From Nitrosomonas sp. Is79A3 (GTDB lineage: Bacteria > Pseudomonadota > Gammaproteobacteria > Burkholderiales > Nitrosomonadaceae): a stretch of DNA of 64,000 nt. This document shows positions 9,234 through 19,811 of the stretch, one piece after another. The translations under genes were made by a program, and so were the position numbers. Location of the stretch: contig NC_015731.1 of assembly GCF_000219585.1 (NCBI RefSeq), forward strand, positions 3,038,001 to 3,102,000, in the 5' to 3' direction. The notes below the pieces were generated by a model, which made no database searches, had not been told where the DNA came from, and saw only the letters and a list, made by a program, of their open reading frames with translations. Positions within the stretch are counted from its first letter, which is position 1; each line of letters starts with the position of its first letter.

Positions 9234-10057
9234 TATTTGATCCCCTGTGCAAAGCCTTTTTCACCAAAAGCTGTTACGTCGTTCTTCATAGAGATACGAC
9301 CTCTTTCACCTTTAACATAGTAGAAAGCGGTGCAATATAATTTGCCAAAGTACCACCATACACAGAACATCAGCATGGATACAAAAGCCCCGAAGAAGGC
9401 CGCAATCACTGTGGTGTGTCCACCAAACGTACGCAGTGAGCCTTGTTCAATCAAGCGCACATATTCCGGTGTACCAGTCCGCACATACAGGAATCCTGTG
9501 TAGTCAGCTACTGACAGTAATACACCTTCTACTACCACTGGTAAGTGGGTCGGGCCAAATATCGGCCAGTTGCCTGGATAGAAAAACAATCCCCAGAAAC
9601 CACCGCCTAACAGTGCTGTAATCAGCCAGTTACCCGTCAACAGTAAAACTGTATCTAACATCAGCGCACCAGGAATCATGGTTGATGGCAATACAAAGTT
9701 GATTGGGTAATGTGACCACCAGTAGAAGCCCCAGTAACGGGTCAGCCATTCACCTACTAACAGGCATACGATACAGAGTGTCGCGCCAAATGGCAGGCGA
9801 TAGTTTACCCACAGGTAATACTGAAGCGCTGCACAGTACATGATACCTACAATCGGTGTTACAACAGGCCACCATTGACGGTCTTTCCAGTCAAGCCAAA
9901 AATCCCAGTCTCCTGCCAGTAGCATGAAGTGCATGTGATAGGTACCAACCAGAAGAATACAGAGAATTGGAAAATACACCGCATCTATATATCTGGACAT
10001 TCTGACTGCTTCTGGCGGCATCTTTGCCGCTGCTAAAATTTCGTCTGTTCTACTCAC
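9233..10057 (-). CDS. amoA: Ammonia monooxygenase subunit A
   Basis: 274 residues, the standard length in Nitrosomonas. An integral-membrane subunit with about six or seven helices, part of the complex that oxidises ammonia to hydroxylamine. The blocks [36 protein letters not shown] and [20 protein letters not shown] are the conserved AmoA segments often used for phylogeny. Residue differences from N. europaea (for example [19 protein letters not shown]) suggest another Nitrosomonas lineage, possibly the oligotropha/ureae group; this last point is inference. Confidence 0.98.
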   Translation of the reverse strand: MSRTDEILAAAKMPPEAVRMSRYIDAVYFPILCILLVGTYHMHFMLLAGDWDFWLDWKDRQWWPVVTPIVGIMYCAALQYYLWVNYRLPFGATLCIVCLLVGEWLTRYWGFYWWSHYPINFVLPSTMIPGALMLDTVLLLTGNWLITALLGGGFWGLFFYPGNWPIFGPTHLPVVVEGVLLSVADYTGFLYVRTGTPEYVRLIEQGSLRTFGGHTTVIAAFFGAFVSMLMFCVWWYFGKLYCTAFYYVKGERGRISMKNDVTAFGEKGFAQGIK

Positions 10058-10190
10058 TAGACCCTCCCTTCTTCTTTTCGTGTGATATTAAATATGAAAA
10101 CTCTTTGACGATTCCTTTACTACTACTTTGCTGCTAATTCGTCGTCGCGATACATTTCGTTTCCATAACTGCAAGTAACTTAAATCTCTT

Positions 10191-10225
10191 TACCACTCCT
10201 ATCTCTCTTCGAGACAGGAGTGGTA
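10191..10225 (-). promoter_or_regulatory. Stem-loop in the amoC-amoA spacer
   Basis: A perfect 10-bp inverted repeat (TACCACTCCT with AGGAGTGGTA) plus an inner TCTC/GAGA pairing lies 12 bases after the amoC stop. No T-run follows it on the minus strand, so it is not a normal terminator. In Nitrosomonas a separate stable amoC transcript is known, and this hairpin is placed to protect the 3' end of a processed amoC mRNA. The role is inferred. Confidence 0.7.
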
Positions 10226-10237
10226 ATCTCGCCTAGA

Positions 10238-11538
<1,301 letters not shown>

Positions 11539-12109
11539 TTATGGCCTTATTGTAATAATGACCGAATCTTCATAAGTAGCATCGTGAATAATATTCATAT
11601 TATTATCAACTGCAAAGCTGATAATATATTTTCCGGGGGGTAGATTAAGTGTATCGCTATCAAAAAGTGTAAATGAAGCAATGTTCGCTAAGGGTCCACC
11701 AAAAACTCTTATGGGTGTTTCTGATGCAACAAATTGAAATTGATCATTGAACCAATATATCGTCCCTGCTGGAGTTATTGCCTTGATCCAATAATCGGCC
11801 AAATTCCCGACACTTTTATTCGGGTTTAGCGCAACCAAAATTGTCAGATCTTCACCTTGCTTTAATTTGACTAAATCCGATGTTCCATTGGCGACCACTG
11901 AGACTTCCGGAAGATGTGAATCTGTAACAGCCAATTCCTGATTAAAGAACCATGAATAATCACTATTGAATGAAATATGTCCTGAATTAATGACAATATG
12001 AGAATCATTATCACCTATATACTGCGCACTGACCTCACAGGCAGAAAAAGGAGTTTTGTTATCAAAAACCAAAACAATATTTGCATTTTCAGTAATTCCT
12101 ACATACTGC

Positions 12110-13420
12110 CAGTAGTGTCCGGAGATTCGAGAATTGTCGCATGATAACTCGTTGAACGACCATTACTAAATGACATATTTTTCTGTAATCGATTTCAACT
12201 TGCGCCAAACTTCTGACTTTTGTCAGGAGACTGCATATGCACGCAGGGAAATTGGTGTTTGCCCAATTAATGGAGCACCTGCCTTTGCGCACGTTTCATC
12301 AGTGCGTAGCCAGATATTCAGGTCGATATCCAACACTCAAGTTCTCGCATCTCGACCAGTTTCTGTGCATGGCTTTCGCACAACTGACTTACCGCGAGAG
12401 TCTGCGCGACATCGAAACCTGTCTGCGCGCCCACCAAGCCAAGCTCTACCATTTGGGCATACGAGGCAACATCGCCAAGAGTACGTTGGCTGATGCCAAC
12501 GAGCAGCGCGACTGCCGCATCTATATGGATTTCGCGATGAGCCTGATCCAGACAGCCAGAAAGCTTTACGCCAGCGACAGCTTTGCTGTCGAGCTGGAAC
12601 AAACGGTCTACGCACTCGATACCACGACCATTGACTTGTGCTTGAGCGTCTTTCCGTGGGCACGCTTCCGCTCCACCAAGGCTACCGTTAAGATGCATAC
12701 GCTGCTTGACCTGCGCGGCAATATTCCAACCTTCATTCATATCAGCGATGGCAAGATGCACGAGGTCAATGTGTTCGACATCCTGACACCCGAAGCTGGC
12801 AGCTTTTACATCATGGATCGGGGCTTCACCGATTTTTCTCGCTGGTACACCATGCACCAAGCACAAGCATTTTTTGTAACACGCGCTAAATCCAATCTGC
12901 TTTTTCGCCGCGTCTACTCTCGCTCCGTGGACAAATCCACCGGACTGCGCTGTGACCAAACCATTGCCCTAAGGGCTCCCAAGGCTAGCAAGGATTATCC
13001 TCAGCACCTGCGGCGTATCAAGTTCTACGATGCAGAACACGACAAGCATCTGGTATTTCTAGCCAACAACTTCGACTTACCTGCGCTGACCATCGCTCAG
13101 CTTTATCGTTGTCGCTGGCAGGTCGAACTATTCTTCAAGTGGATCAAGCAACATCTTCGTATCAAGCGTTTCTACGGAACTACTGAGAACGCAGTCAAAA
13201 CGCAGATATGGATTGCCATATCGGTTTATGTCTTGGTTGCCATCGTGAAAAAGCGGCTCAATACCGAAGCTTCGCTTTACACAATTCTACAGATTTTAAG
13301 CCTGACTCTTTTCGAGAAAACACCTATCGATCAATTGGTTAAAAATACCGAGGTGCAAATAACCATGTCGAAAAATAATAACCAACTGAATCTATTCAAT
13401 TAAATCTCCGGACACTTCTG
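12110..13420 (+). mobile_element. IS4-family insertion sequence, 1311 bp, apparently intact
   Basis: The ends are 18-bp inverted repeats, CAGTAGTGTCCGGAGATT at 12110-12127 and its complement with one mismatch at 13403-13420. A 9-bp direct repeat ACATACTGC flanks the element (12101-12109 and 13421-13429), the target duplication. Removing the element and one repeat restores the protease reading frame exactly. It carries one transposase gene, reading opposite to the host gene. Perfect flanks and an intact transposase point to a recent insertion. Confidence 0.95.
12237..13403 (+). CDS. IS4-family transposase
   Basis: 388 residues. The N-terminal region resembles the DUF4372 domain found on many IS4 transposases. 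The DDE catalytic core is visible: Asp in ALDTTTIDL, Asp in YIMDRGFTDF, and the IS4 signature Y-x2-R-x3-E-x6-K in YRCRWQVELFFKWIK, which carries the catalytic Glu. The ATG at 12237 is 127 bases inside the left end and the stop overlaps the right inverted repeat. All key residues are present, so the enzyme may be active. Confidence 0.93.
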   Translation: MHAGKLVFAQLMEHLPLRTFHQCVARYSGRYPTLKFSHLDQFLCMAFAQLTYRESLRDIETCLRAHQAKLYHLGIRGNIAKSTLADANEQRDCRIYMDFAMSLIQTARKLYASDSFAVELEQTVYALDTTTIDLCLSVFPWARFRSTKATVKMHTLLDLRGNIPTFIHISDGKMHEVNVFDILTPEAGSFYIMDRGFTDFSRWYTMHQAQAFFVTRAKSNLLFRRVYSRSVDKSTGLRCDQTIALRAPKASKDYPQHLRRIKFYDAEHDKHLVFLANNFDLPALTIAQLYRCRWQVELFFKWIKQHLRIKRFYGTTENAVKTQIWIAISVYVLVAIVKKRLNTEASLYTILQILSLTLFEKTPIDQLVKNTEVQITMSKNNNQLNLFN

Positions 13421-14193
13421 ACATACTGCAGTAGTACTGTATAGTCATCGCTCGTCCCTGCAAGCATATCAAGACCACTCATACCCAAACGTAAGGTTGC
13501 CACATCATCACTAGTTAAGGTACGCCTTGACTCGCTTGCTTGGATACCTTGCTGCATTACTGCCTCAGTTTTCTCCAATCCGAATAATTTCGATACACTG
13601 CGATCACCATTGACTACATACTGATCACGCAAAGGTAGATCGTCAAGATTCTGACTATATGTTGTCTTATCAATCACTATTGGCAAAAGAAAAGGATTAT
13701 TAATTCCTTTTAAAAACCAATATAAATTCACATCATCGCCACGTATGTCATCTCTGGAACCAATGACTCCATCAGTACCGCTATTTAAATCAAATAAATT
13801 ATTGGCGCCTTTGGTAGAGGCCGTATAATTTTTATTATCATCGGCAAGACCTGATTCCGACGCCAAATTGGGATGCGAAAGCCCAATACAATGCCCCAGC
13901 TCATGAAGAGCAACAGACTCAAAATCAAAGTGATTTTCAGGAATACTATTTCCTGATGTGATTACATTCCCGGTTGTAGGCACTAATTGATTCCAAATGT
14001 TAATAGCATTCTGAAGAGGTATTTCCATCCTATCCGCATGGAGTGAGGAAGGTAAAATACCTACTGTTATAATCAGTTTTCCCCCTGTTCCATCATAGCC
14101 AGTTGGATGAGTTATCACATCAATCCCGTAAACATCTCCGGCGAATTCAAAAACCCCTGCTTTTGTTGGTTCTAATAATATTAGTATAATTAG

Positions 14194-15717
14194 TCAGCCC
14201 TGAAATATCCACAAGCACTTGATACTATGCTTGAATGATCTGATTCTTAATGCTCATAACGACCGGAAATGTTAAAATATCCAAGTGTTTTCTGGTCGAA
14301 ATGGTGATTAAAAATGCTAAGACATAGCAGTACGATTCATCAACCGAATTTGTTTGGAACAGATTTGTTGATGCAACTTGATCCCAATGATTTGTTGCTG
14401 AAGCTTGCATCAGCGATACCCTGGCAAGAATTTGAGGAATCATTTTCCATCCATTACACGACGGCGGCAGGTGCGCCGAGTAAGCCGATCCGGCTGATGG
14501 TTGGGTTATTGATACTGAAGCAGTTAGAGAATCTGAGTGACGAATCGATAGTATTGCAGTGGAAGCGCAATCCTTATTACCAGGCTTTTTGCGGCATGAA
14601 AGAATTCCAGCAAAAGCTGCCTTGCCATAGTACGGAGCTAGTACATTTTCGCAAGCGCATAGGTGCGCAAGGTGTAGAGCGGATTTTCCGGATGAGCGTT
14701 GGTTTGCATGGGGAATCGGCGCTGGAAGATGTGGTTCATGTTGACACGACTGTGCATGAGAAGAACATCACGTACCCGACGGATAGCAAACTAGCGATCA
14801 AGATTATCAATCGCCTCAACAAGATTGGCCCCGCCCACGGCATTTCACAGCGGCGCACTTTCGTCAAAGAAGTGAAGTCACTGCGCCTGGATATTCGGCA
14901 CTACCGGCACGTGAAGAAAAGAGCTAAGGCCAAACGCGCATTAAAGCGGCTCAGAACCATTGCAGGTGTATTGATACGGGAACTCAGGAGAGAATTACCG
15001 CAACACTGTCTGTTTGAATGCTATCAACGGGACTTTCTATTGTATGAGCGCGTATTACGGCAACAGCAAAACGATAAGAACAAGATCTACTCATTGCATG
15101 AACCGCAAGTGTACTGTGTCGCCAAGGGGAAAGACCACAAACAATATGAGTACGCTAGCCAAGCATCGATCGCCAGTACCGCAAAAGGTAATCTGATCGT
15201 CGGCGTAATCAGTCACGAACAGAATCTGCATGACAGCAATACGTTACCAGAGATCCTGCGTCATGTTGAGATTTCGCGCGGGAAAGCAGCCAAGCAAGCC
15301 GTATGCGATCGCGGCTACCGCGGCAAACGTGAAGTCAATGGAACCCAGATCATTTTGCCCGGAAAAGGACTCAAGAAAGATACCCGATACCAGAAAGACA
15401 AGAAGCGGAAACAGTGCAGGAGGCGTGCCGCGATTGAACCCATTATCGGCCACCTGAAATCGGATTATCGAATGGCGAGGAACTATCTGAAAGGCGCTAT
15501 TGGCGATCGCAGCAACCTGCTGATGGCTGCTGCCGCCTGGAATCTGAAACAATGGCTGCTGGCCATTTTTTGGCTCTTTTTCCCATGGCGAAAACTGCAA
15601 ATTTATCGGATTCCTTGATGGAAATTTAAACTACCAGGGCATGCATTTTAGTAAGCAAGAGTTTCCCCAGGCAGCTTTTCCAGAACAACTGTCGTTTGAT
15701 ACTTTTTCAGGGTCGAC
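14194..15717 (+). mobile_element. IS5-type insertion sequence, about 1.52 kb
   Basis: The ends are related inverted repeats: left GTCAGCCCTGAAA, right (complement) GTCGACCCTGAAA. TAATTAG occurs directly at 14187-14193 and 15718-15724. Because this word is nearly palindromic, the exact target duplication (4 to 7 bp) and element ends cannot be fixed. Removing the element with one copy of the repeat restores the protease signal-peptide frame. It carries one full transposase gene and lies about 770 bp from the IS4 element in the same host gene. Confidence 0.88.
14314..15618 (+). CDS. IS5-family transposase
   Basis: 434 residues. The N-terminal part (about 30-130) has the DUF772-type block IRLMVGLLILKQLENLSDE and the NPYYQAFCG segment typical of IS5 transposases. 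The catalytic acidic residues are likely Asp in VVHVDTTV, Asp in AVCDRGYRGK and Glu in AAIEPIIGHLK. A long basic linker (about 195-235) separates the first two. No frameshift is seen. The start is the first ATG inside the element; the exact start could be slightly later. Confidence 0.9.
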   Translation: MLRHSSTIHQPNLFGTDLLMQLDPNDLLLKLASAIPWQEFEESFSIHYTTAAGAPSKPIRLMVGLLILKQLENLSDESIVLQWKRNPYYQAFCGMKEFQQKLPCHSTELVHFRKRIGAQGVERIFRMSVGLHGESALEDVVHVDTTVHEKNITYPTDSKLAIKIINRLNKIGPAHGISQRRTFVKEVKSLRLDIRHYRHVKKRAKAKRALKRLRTIAGVLIRELRRELPQHCLFECYQRDFLLYERVLRQQQNDKNKIYSLHEPQVYCVAKGKDHKQYEYASQASIASTAKGNLIVGVISHEQNLHDSNTLPEILRHVEISRGKAAKQAVCDRGYRGKREVNGTQIILPGKGLKKDTRYQKDKKRKQCRRRAAIEPIIGHLKSDYRMARNYLKGAIGDRSNLLMAAAAWNLKQWLLAIFWLFFPWRKLQIYRIP

Positions 15718-15784
15718 TAATTAGCGTGAGTAGAACCCTAGAAAGATGATCGCTAACACTTTTGATGGACATTTTGTTAGTAAT

Positions 15785-17029
15785 CTAGGCAACCTGCCCG
15801 GCTGCGTAACCCGAAGACCAAGCCCACTGAAAATTAAACCCACCCAAGTGACCGGTCATGTCGACTACTTCTCCAACAAAATACAAACCTGGTATGCGCT
15901 TGGATTCCATGGTTTTGGATGATAATTCATGTGTATCAACCCCCCCCAGCGTCACTTCTGCTTTTTTATAACCAACTGTTCCAGTTGGAGTAATCTTCCA
16001 ATCATGGAGTTTATGTGCAACCTGGCGCAAATCAACTTCACGATATTGGTTCATAGGTTTTGCAGTCAAAGATAGTTGAGCAAACATTGCTGAACACCAC
16101 GCCTGCACAAACCGTTTAGGCAAATAATGTGCCAGCAAATTGGATAACAGCATCGCACTATGTCTGTGCGCCAAAAAAATTTGCTGAACATCCTGGTTCG
16201 GTAACAGATTAATATGGATTAATTCCCCCGGTTGCCAGTAGGAAGAAATCTGTAAGATAGCTGGCCCACTCAAGCCACGATGCGTAAATAATATGCTTTC
16301 ACGGAATGCGTTGCCCCTGCAACTCACTTCAGCATCCATCGCTACGCCTGGAATATCCTTAAAACTGATAAAGTCTTCAACTGCAAAAGTCAAACCGACC
16401 AAGGCAGGACGTAAGGGCGTCACACGAATACTAAATTGACTCGCAATTTGATAACCCAAACCACTGGCACCAATTTGCGGGATGGATAAACCACCTGTGG
16501 CAATTACTAATGAGCTCGCTTCTATAATATTGCGTTCAGTCGTCAGTATGAATTTCCGCTCGGTATGCCGGGTTTCTTTATCTGCTGGGAGATATTCGAC
16601 TTGCTTTAGCTGAGAAGGCATCTGCCAATCCACACCAACTGCTGCGCATTCACGCTGCAGCATATCAATGATTTGCTGTGAGCTGTCATCACAAAACAAT
16701 TGTCCTGATTTTTTCTCATGATAGCGAATATCATGTTTCTCAAGCAATGCAATAAAATCCTGGGGTGTAAAACGAGCAAGTGCAGAACGGCAAAAATGAG
16801 GATTACCGGAGAGAAAGTTTTCGGCCTTGGCATCACGATTGGTAAAATTGCAGCGGCCACCGCCGGAGATACGGATTTTTTCTGCCAACTTACGGGCATG
16901 ATCAACCAGCATCACACTGCGACCCCGTTTGCCGGCTTCAATCGCGCACATCATTCCTGCAGCACCCGCACCAATGATAACCACATCTTTGGAGATTTTT
17001 TTCAAGAGCATTGATCGCAATGCATGCAT
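15785..17029 (-). CDS. HI0933-family FAD-dependent oxidoreductase (YhiN-like)
   Basis: About 414 residues. The N-terminal dinucleotide fold DVVIIGAGAAGMMCAIEAGKRG, the family block KIRISGGGRCNFTN, LVIATGGLS, the TLGGV segment near the end and GLYFVGEVVDMTGHLGGFN define the HI0933/YhiN flavoprotein family. The reaction of this family is not known. Two ATGs (17029 and about 17005) are possible starts and neither has a good Shine-Dalgarno sequence. The broken protease gene begins 12 bases after its stop. Confidence 0.88.
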   Translation of the reverse strand: MHALRSMLLKKISKDVVIIGAGAAGMMCAIEAGKRGRSVMLVDHARKLAEKIRISGGGRCNFTNRDAKAENFLSGNPHFCRSALARFTPQDFIALLEKHDIRYHEKKSGQLFCDDSSQQIIDMLQRECAAVGVDWQMPSQLKQVEYLPADKETRHTERKFILTTERNIIEASSLVIATGGLSIPQIGASGLGYQIASQFSIRVTPLRPALVGLTFAVEDFISFKDIPGVAMDAEVSCRGNAFRESILFTHRGLSGPAILQISSYWQPGELIHINLLPNQDVQQIFLAHRHSAMLLSNLLAHYLPKRFVQAWCSAMFAQLSLTAKPMNQYREVDLRQVAHKLHDWKITPTGTVGYKKAEVTLGGVDTHELSSKTMESKRIPGLYFVGEVVDMTGHLGGFNFQWAWSSGYAAGQVA

Positions 17030-17056
17030 CAAGGCTTTCTTGCAAGAGAAAGCTTC

Positions 17057-17278
17057 TTAATCAGACATCATATCCAAACGAGTTGATATCATCATGACAA
17101 TAAACAGAAAAAGTGACAAACCAACACGTATACCCAAGGACCTGACCATACGTGGCGATTGACCTTTATCTTTATACATGTAATACAGAGCCGATCCCAG
17201 GTTATATAATATAAGGACAAATATTACCGCTGCGAAGATTTTCAATGGCTTGTTCCCACGAGAAGTTAAATTTTTCAA
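17057..17278 (-). CDS. DUF2909 twin-transmembrane small protein
   Basis: 73 residues with two hydrophobic helices (about 11-32 and 51-66) joined by a short polar loop (YKDKGQSPRMVRSLGIRVG). This pattern, with a loop rich in Lys, Arg and Ser and then RVGLSLFLF, matches the DUF2909 family common in proteobacteria, often near cytochrome oxidase genes. The function is unknown. It lies 27 bases upstream of the flavoprotein gene on the same strand. Confidence 0.75.
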   Translation of the reverse strand: MKNLTSRGNKPLKIFAAVIFVLILYNLGSALYYMYKDKGQSPRMVRSLGIRVGLSLFLFIVMMISTRLDMMSD

Positions 17279-17403
17279 AGTTTAGCCGAGTTTTGCTGAT
17301 TGTCCAATGACTATTTAATTTTTAAATTCTAATCATTCACAGCATCAACTGAGTCGTCATTAGACCGATACTTCGTTTCAACATTCATCACTTAAAACCT
17401 AAA

Positions 17404-18366
17404 ATGCAATATTCAACACCCTTGCCATTCGCTATTTTTCTGATGGGACCAACCGCAAGTGGCAAAAGTCAAATAGCTCTGGATATTGCTGACAACTTTC
17501 CTGTTGAGATCATTAGCGTTGATTCTGCCCAAGTCTATCGACATTTAGATATCGGAACAGCTAAACCAGAACCAGCAACCCTTATCCGAGTACCTCATCA
17601 CCTGATTAATCTAATCGATCCAGACCAGCACTATTCTGCAGCACAATTTCGTAGTGATGCATTAAATATCATGCATGAAATTACACTGCGCAATAAAATT
17701 CCATTACTTGTAGGTGGTACCATGCTTTACTACCGGGCGTTGCAAGATGGACTTTCGATATTGCCATCGGCGGATAAGAATCTTCGCCTGATGCTTGAAA
17801 ACATGGCCAAGGAATTGGGCTGGCCAGCCATGCATCAAAAGCTCGAAGAACTGGATCAGGAAACTGCAGCACGTATCAAACCAACGGATAGTCAGCGCAT
17901 TCAACGCGCTTTGGAAGTATGTTATCTAACCCAACAACCGATGTCTGAGATTCTCAAAATCCCCAGACAAACAAATTTTCCTTACCGTAAAATAAGTATT
18001 GCACTCATCCCAAGTAATCGCAGTCAGCTACACCTGCGCATCGCAGAACGCTTTGAAGCCATGTTGAGCCATGGATTAATTGATGAAGTTCAATCTATTC
18101 GAAAACGATTTTCACTTAGCCTGGAATCCCCATCGATGCGTTGTGTCGGTTACCGCCAGACCTGCCTTTACCTGGATAACAAAATAAATAGCACGGAATT
18201 ACATGACATGGGGGTTGCTGCCACTCGACAATTGGCTAAGCGACAACTCACATGGCTACGTAGCATGAAAACTGATGAAGTGAAAGAATTTGATTGCCTG
18301 ACGAGTGATTTAACCGCTCAAGTACAACACTTTTTACATGCAGCAATAGAAAAGTGCACATTTTAA
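17404..18366 (+). CDS. miaA: tRNA dimethylallyltransferase
   Basis: 320 residues. It adds a dimethylallyl group to N6 of A37 in tRNAs reading UNN codons. The P-loop GPTASGKS is at residues 14-21, then SVDSAQVYRHLDIGTAKP, LVGGTMLYYRAL, DSQRIQRALEV and GYRQT, all standard MiaA blocks. It is a single gene on the plus strand, divergent from the DUF2909 gene. The start codon has no strong Shine-Dalgarno sequence. Confidence 0.97.
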   Translation: MQYSTPLPFAIFLMGPTASGKSQIALDIADNFPVEIISVDSAQVYRHLDIGTAKPEPATLIRVPHHLINLIDPDQHYSAAQFRSDALNIMHEITLRNKIPLLVGGTMLYYRALQDGLSILPSADKNLRLMLENMAKELGWPAMHQKLEELDQETAARIKPTDSQRIQRALEVCYLTQQPMSEILKIPRQTNFPYRKISIALIPSNRSQLHLRIAERFEAMLSHGLIDEVQSIRKRFSLSLESPSMRCVGYRQTCLYLDNKINSTELHDMGVAATRQLAKRQLTWLRSMKTDEVKEFDCLTSDLTAQVQHFLHAAIEKCTF

Positions 18367-18562
18367 GTACTGAAGACATCTCCATTACCACATTTTGATT
18401 ACACCGGCTTGTTTATGTCCCGCCTGTAGCGTTATGATTCCATACATGCCAGAGGGGATAAATAACATACATAGATGAGAAGTGGCTGCCATAAAAACAA
18501 AACAATTACGTTACAACATTCACATGCAATTTCAAGAAAATCATTGATAGGAAAAAAACACC

Positions 18563-18898
18563 ATGCAAACTCGTTATAAATTATTTACTTTTTCCATACT
18601 CCTCATGAGTATACTCACACTGAGCGGTTGCGAAAACTATGCAGAAAAAACACATGAATCCTGGGTTACACCACCGCCAGGAGCCGTTTATGATGATTCA
18701 ACTATTTTTGCCCGCATCACCCAAGCCGTGCAATCAGATCCTGTGTTACAAGGCGCTAAAGTCGAAATTAAGGTCAACGATGGCAATGTCGTTTTAAGTG
18801 GCACGGTCAATAATGAAGACCAACTTACCCGTGTCAATATGCATACCTGGATTGTAGACGGGGTAAAAAAAGTAGATAACCAGATCGTCAAAAAATAA
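18563..18898 (+). CDS. BON-domain lipoprotein
   Basis: 111 residues. A lipoprotein signal ends in LTLSGC (Cys at residue 23), so the protein should be lipid-anchored in the envelope. Residues about 45-110 form one BON domain with the usual alternation, VEIKVNDGNVVLSGTVNN followed by VDGVKKVDNQIVKK. BON proteins are linked to envelope integrity and osmotic stress. It is followed 16 bases later by a strong bidirectional terminator. Confidence 0.87.
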   Translation: MQTRYKLFTFSILLMSILTLSGCENYAEKTHESWVTPPPGAVYDDSTIFARITQAVQSDPVLQGAKVEIKVNDGNVVLSGTVNNEDQLTRVNMHTWIVDGVKKVDNQIVKK

Positions 18899-18913
18899 TC
18901 TTAAATACCCAAT

Positions 18914-18939
18914 AAAAATCCCCTCATAAGGGGATTTTT
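18914..18939. terminator. Bidirectional intrinsic terminator between the BON gene and dapD
   Basis: A perfect 10-bp stem, AAAAATCCCC with GGGGATTTTT, and a 6-base loop. T-runs follow in both directions. It lies between two convergent genes and should end transcription from both sides. Confidence 0.92.
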
Positions 18940-18967
18940 ATTATATCTTTATATTTCTAGAAAATTT

Positions 18968-19789
18968 TCAGATTCCACGCAGCAACTCATTAATACCCGT
19001 TTTTGACCGGGTCTTGGCATCAACCTGTTTAACAATCACTGCACAATACAGACTGTATTTTCCATTCTCAGCCGGCAAGTTACCTGATACCACAACCGAT
19101 CCCGGCGGAATACGGCCATAACTAACTTCACCCGTTTCGCGGTTATATATTTTTGTACTCTGGCCAATATATACACCCATCGAAATCACTGAATTCTCAC
19201 CGACAATCACACCCTCCACCACTTCTGAACGTGCCCCGATAAAACAATTATCCTCAATAATTGTTGGATTTGCCTGAACCGGCTCCAACACACCTCCGAT
19301 GCCAACACCGCCGGATAAATGCACATTCTTGCCAATTTGCGCACAGGAACCCACTGTTGCCCAGGTATCAACCATGGTACCCTCATCCACATACGCGCCA
19401 ATATTGACATAAGACGGCATCAGAACCACATTGTTAGCAATAAACGAACCTTTGCGTACGGCTGCAGGTGGCACCACACGGAAACCGCCGTCACGGAAAT
19501 CCCTGGAACTGTAATCAGCGAATTTTGACGGTACTTTGTCAAAATAGTTGGAGAAACCGCCTTTGATGAAACTATTGTCTTCGATACGAAATGACAGCAG
19601 CACGGCTTTCTTGATCCATTGATGCGTCACCCAATCGCCATTGATTTTCTCGGCCACGCGTAGTTTGCCGCCATCGAGCATATTGAGCACTTGCGCGATA
19701 GATTCCTTCAGATTGGCATCGACATTACGCGGGGTAATATCAGCACGGCGGTCAAAAGCTTCTTCAATGATGGTTTTCAATTCATTCAT
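18968..19789 (-). CDS. dapD: 2,3,4,5-tetrahydropyridine-2,6-dicarboxylate N-succinyltransferase
   Basis: 273 residues, the normal length. It succinylates tetrahydrodipicolinate in the succinylase branch of lysine and diaminopimelate synthesis. The C-terminal half has the hexapeptide repeats of a left-handed beta helix (for example [20 protein letters not shown] and [18 protein letters not shown]). It is followed upstream by dapC on the same strand with a 22-base gap, so two steps of one pathway are co-transcribed. Confidence 0.97.
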   Translation of the reverse strand: MNELKTIIEEAFDRRADITPRNVDANLKESIAQVLNMLDGGKLRVAEKINGDWVTHQWIKKAVLLSFRIEDNSFIKGGFSNYFDKVPSKFADYSSRDFRDGGFRVVPPAAVRKGSFIANNVVLMPSYVNIGAYVDEGTMVDTWATVGSCAQIGKNVHLSGGVGIGGVLEPVQANPTIIEDNCFIGARSEVVEGVIVGENSVISMGVYIGQSTKIYNRETGEVSYGRIPPGSVVVSGNLPAENGKYSLYCAVIVKQVDAKTRSKTGINELLRGI

Positions 19790-19811
19790 AATTTTTCCTA
19801 ATAATTTAAAT

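Larger units (their letters stand above)
11539..15772 (-). pseudogene. Secreted metzincin-like metalloprotease gene split by two insertion sequences
   Basis: Three pieces on the minus strand join in frame: 15772-15725, 14193-13421 and 12100-11539 (one copy of each target duplication kept). They form 461 codons with no other stop or frameshift. The product would be 460 residues: a signal peptide (MSIKSVSDHLSRVLLTLI then a hydrophobic run to about EPTKA), a zinc site HELGHCIGLSH at residues 113-123 (HExxHxxGxxH, metzincin type), and a C-terminal region of likely beta structure. The first IS sits in the signal peptide, the second at codon 273 or so. The start lies 12 bases after the flavoprotein gene, so they probably shared a transcript. 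The substrate is unknown. Confidence 0.9.

Noticed and set aside
10191..10225. Intrinsic terminator between amoC and amoA
   Set aside because: The stem is strong but lacks a T-run on the minus strand; amoCAB is known to be co-transcribed, so an RNA-stabilising hairpin fits better.
12318..12959. Long open frame on the minus strand within the IS4 transposase
   Set aside because: It mirrors the codon pattern of the real transposase, which has all catalytic motifs; the antisense product has no family likeness.
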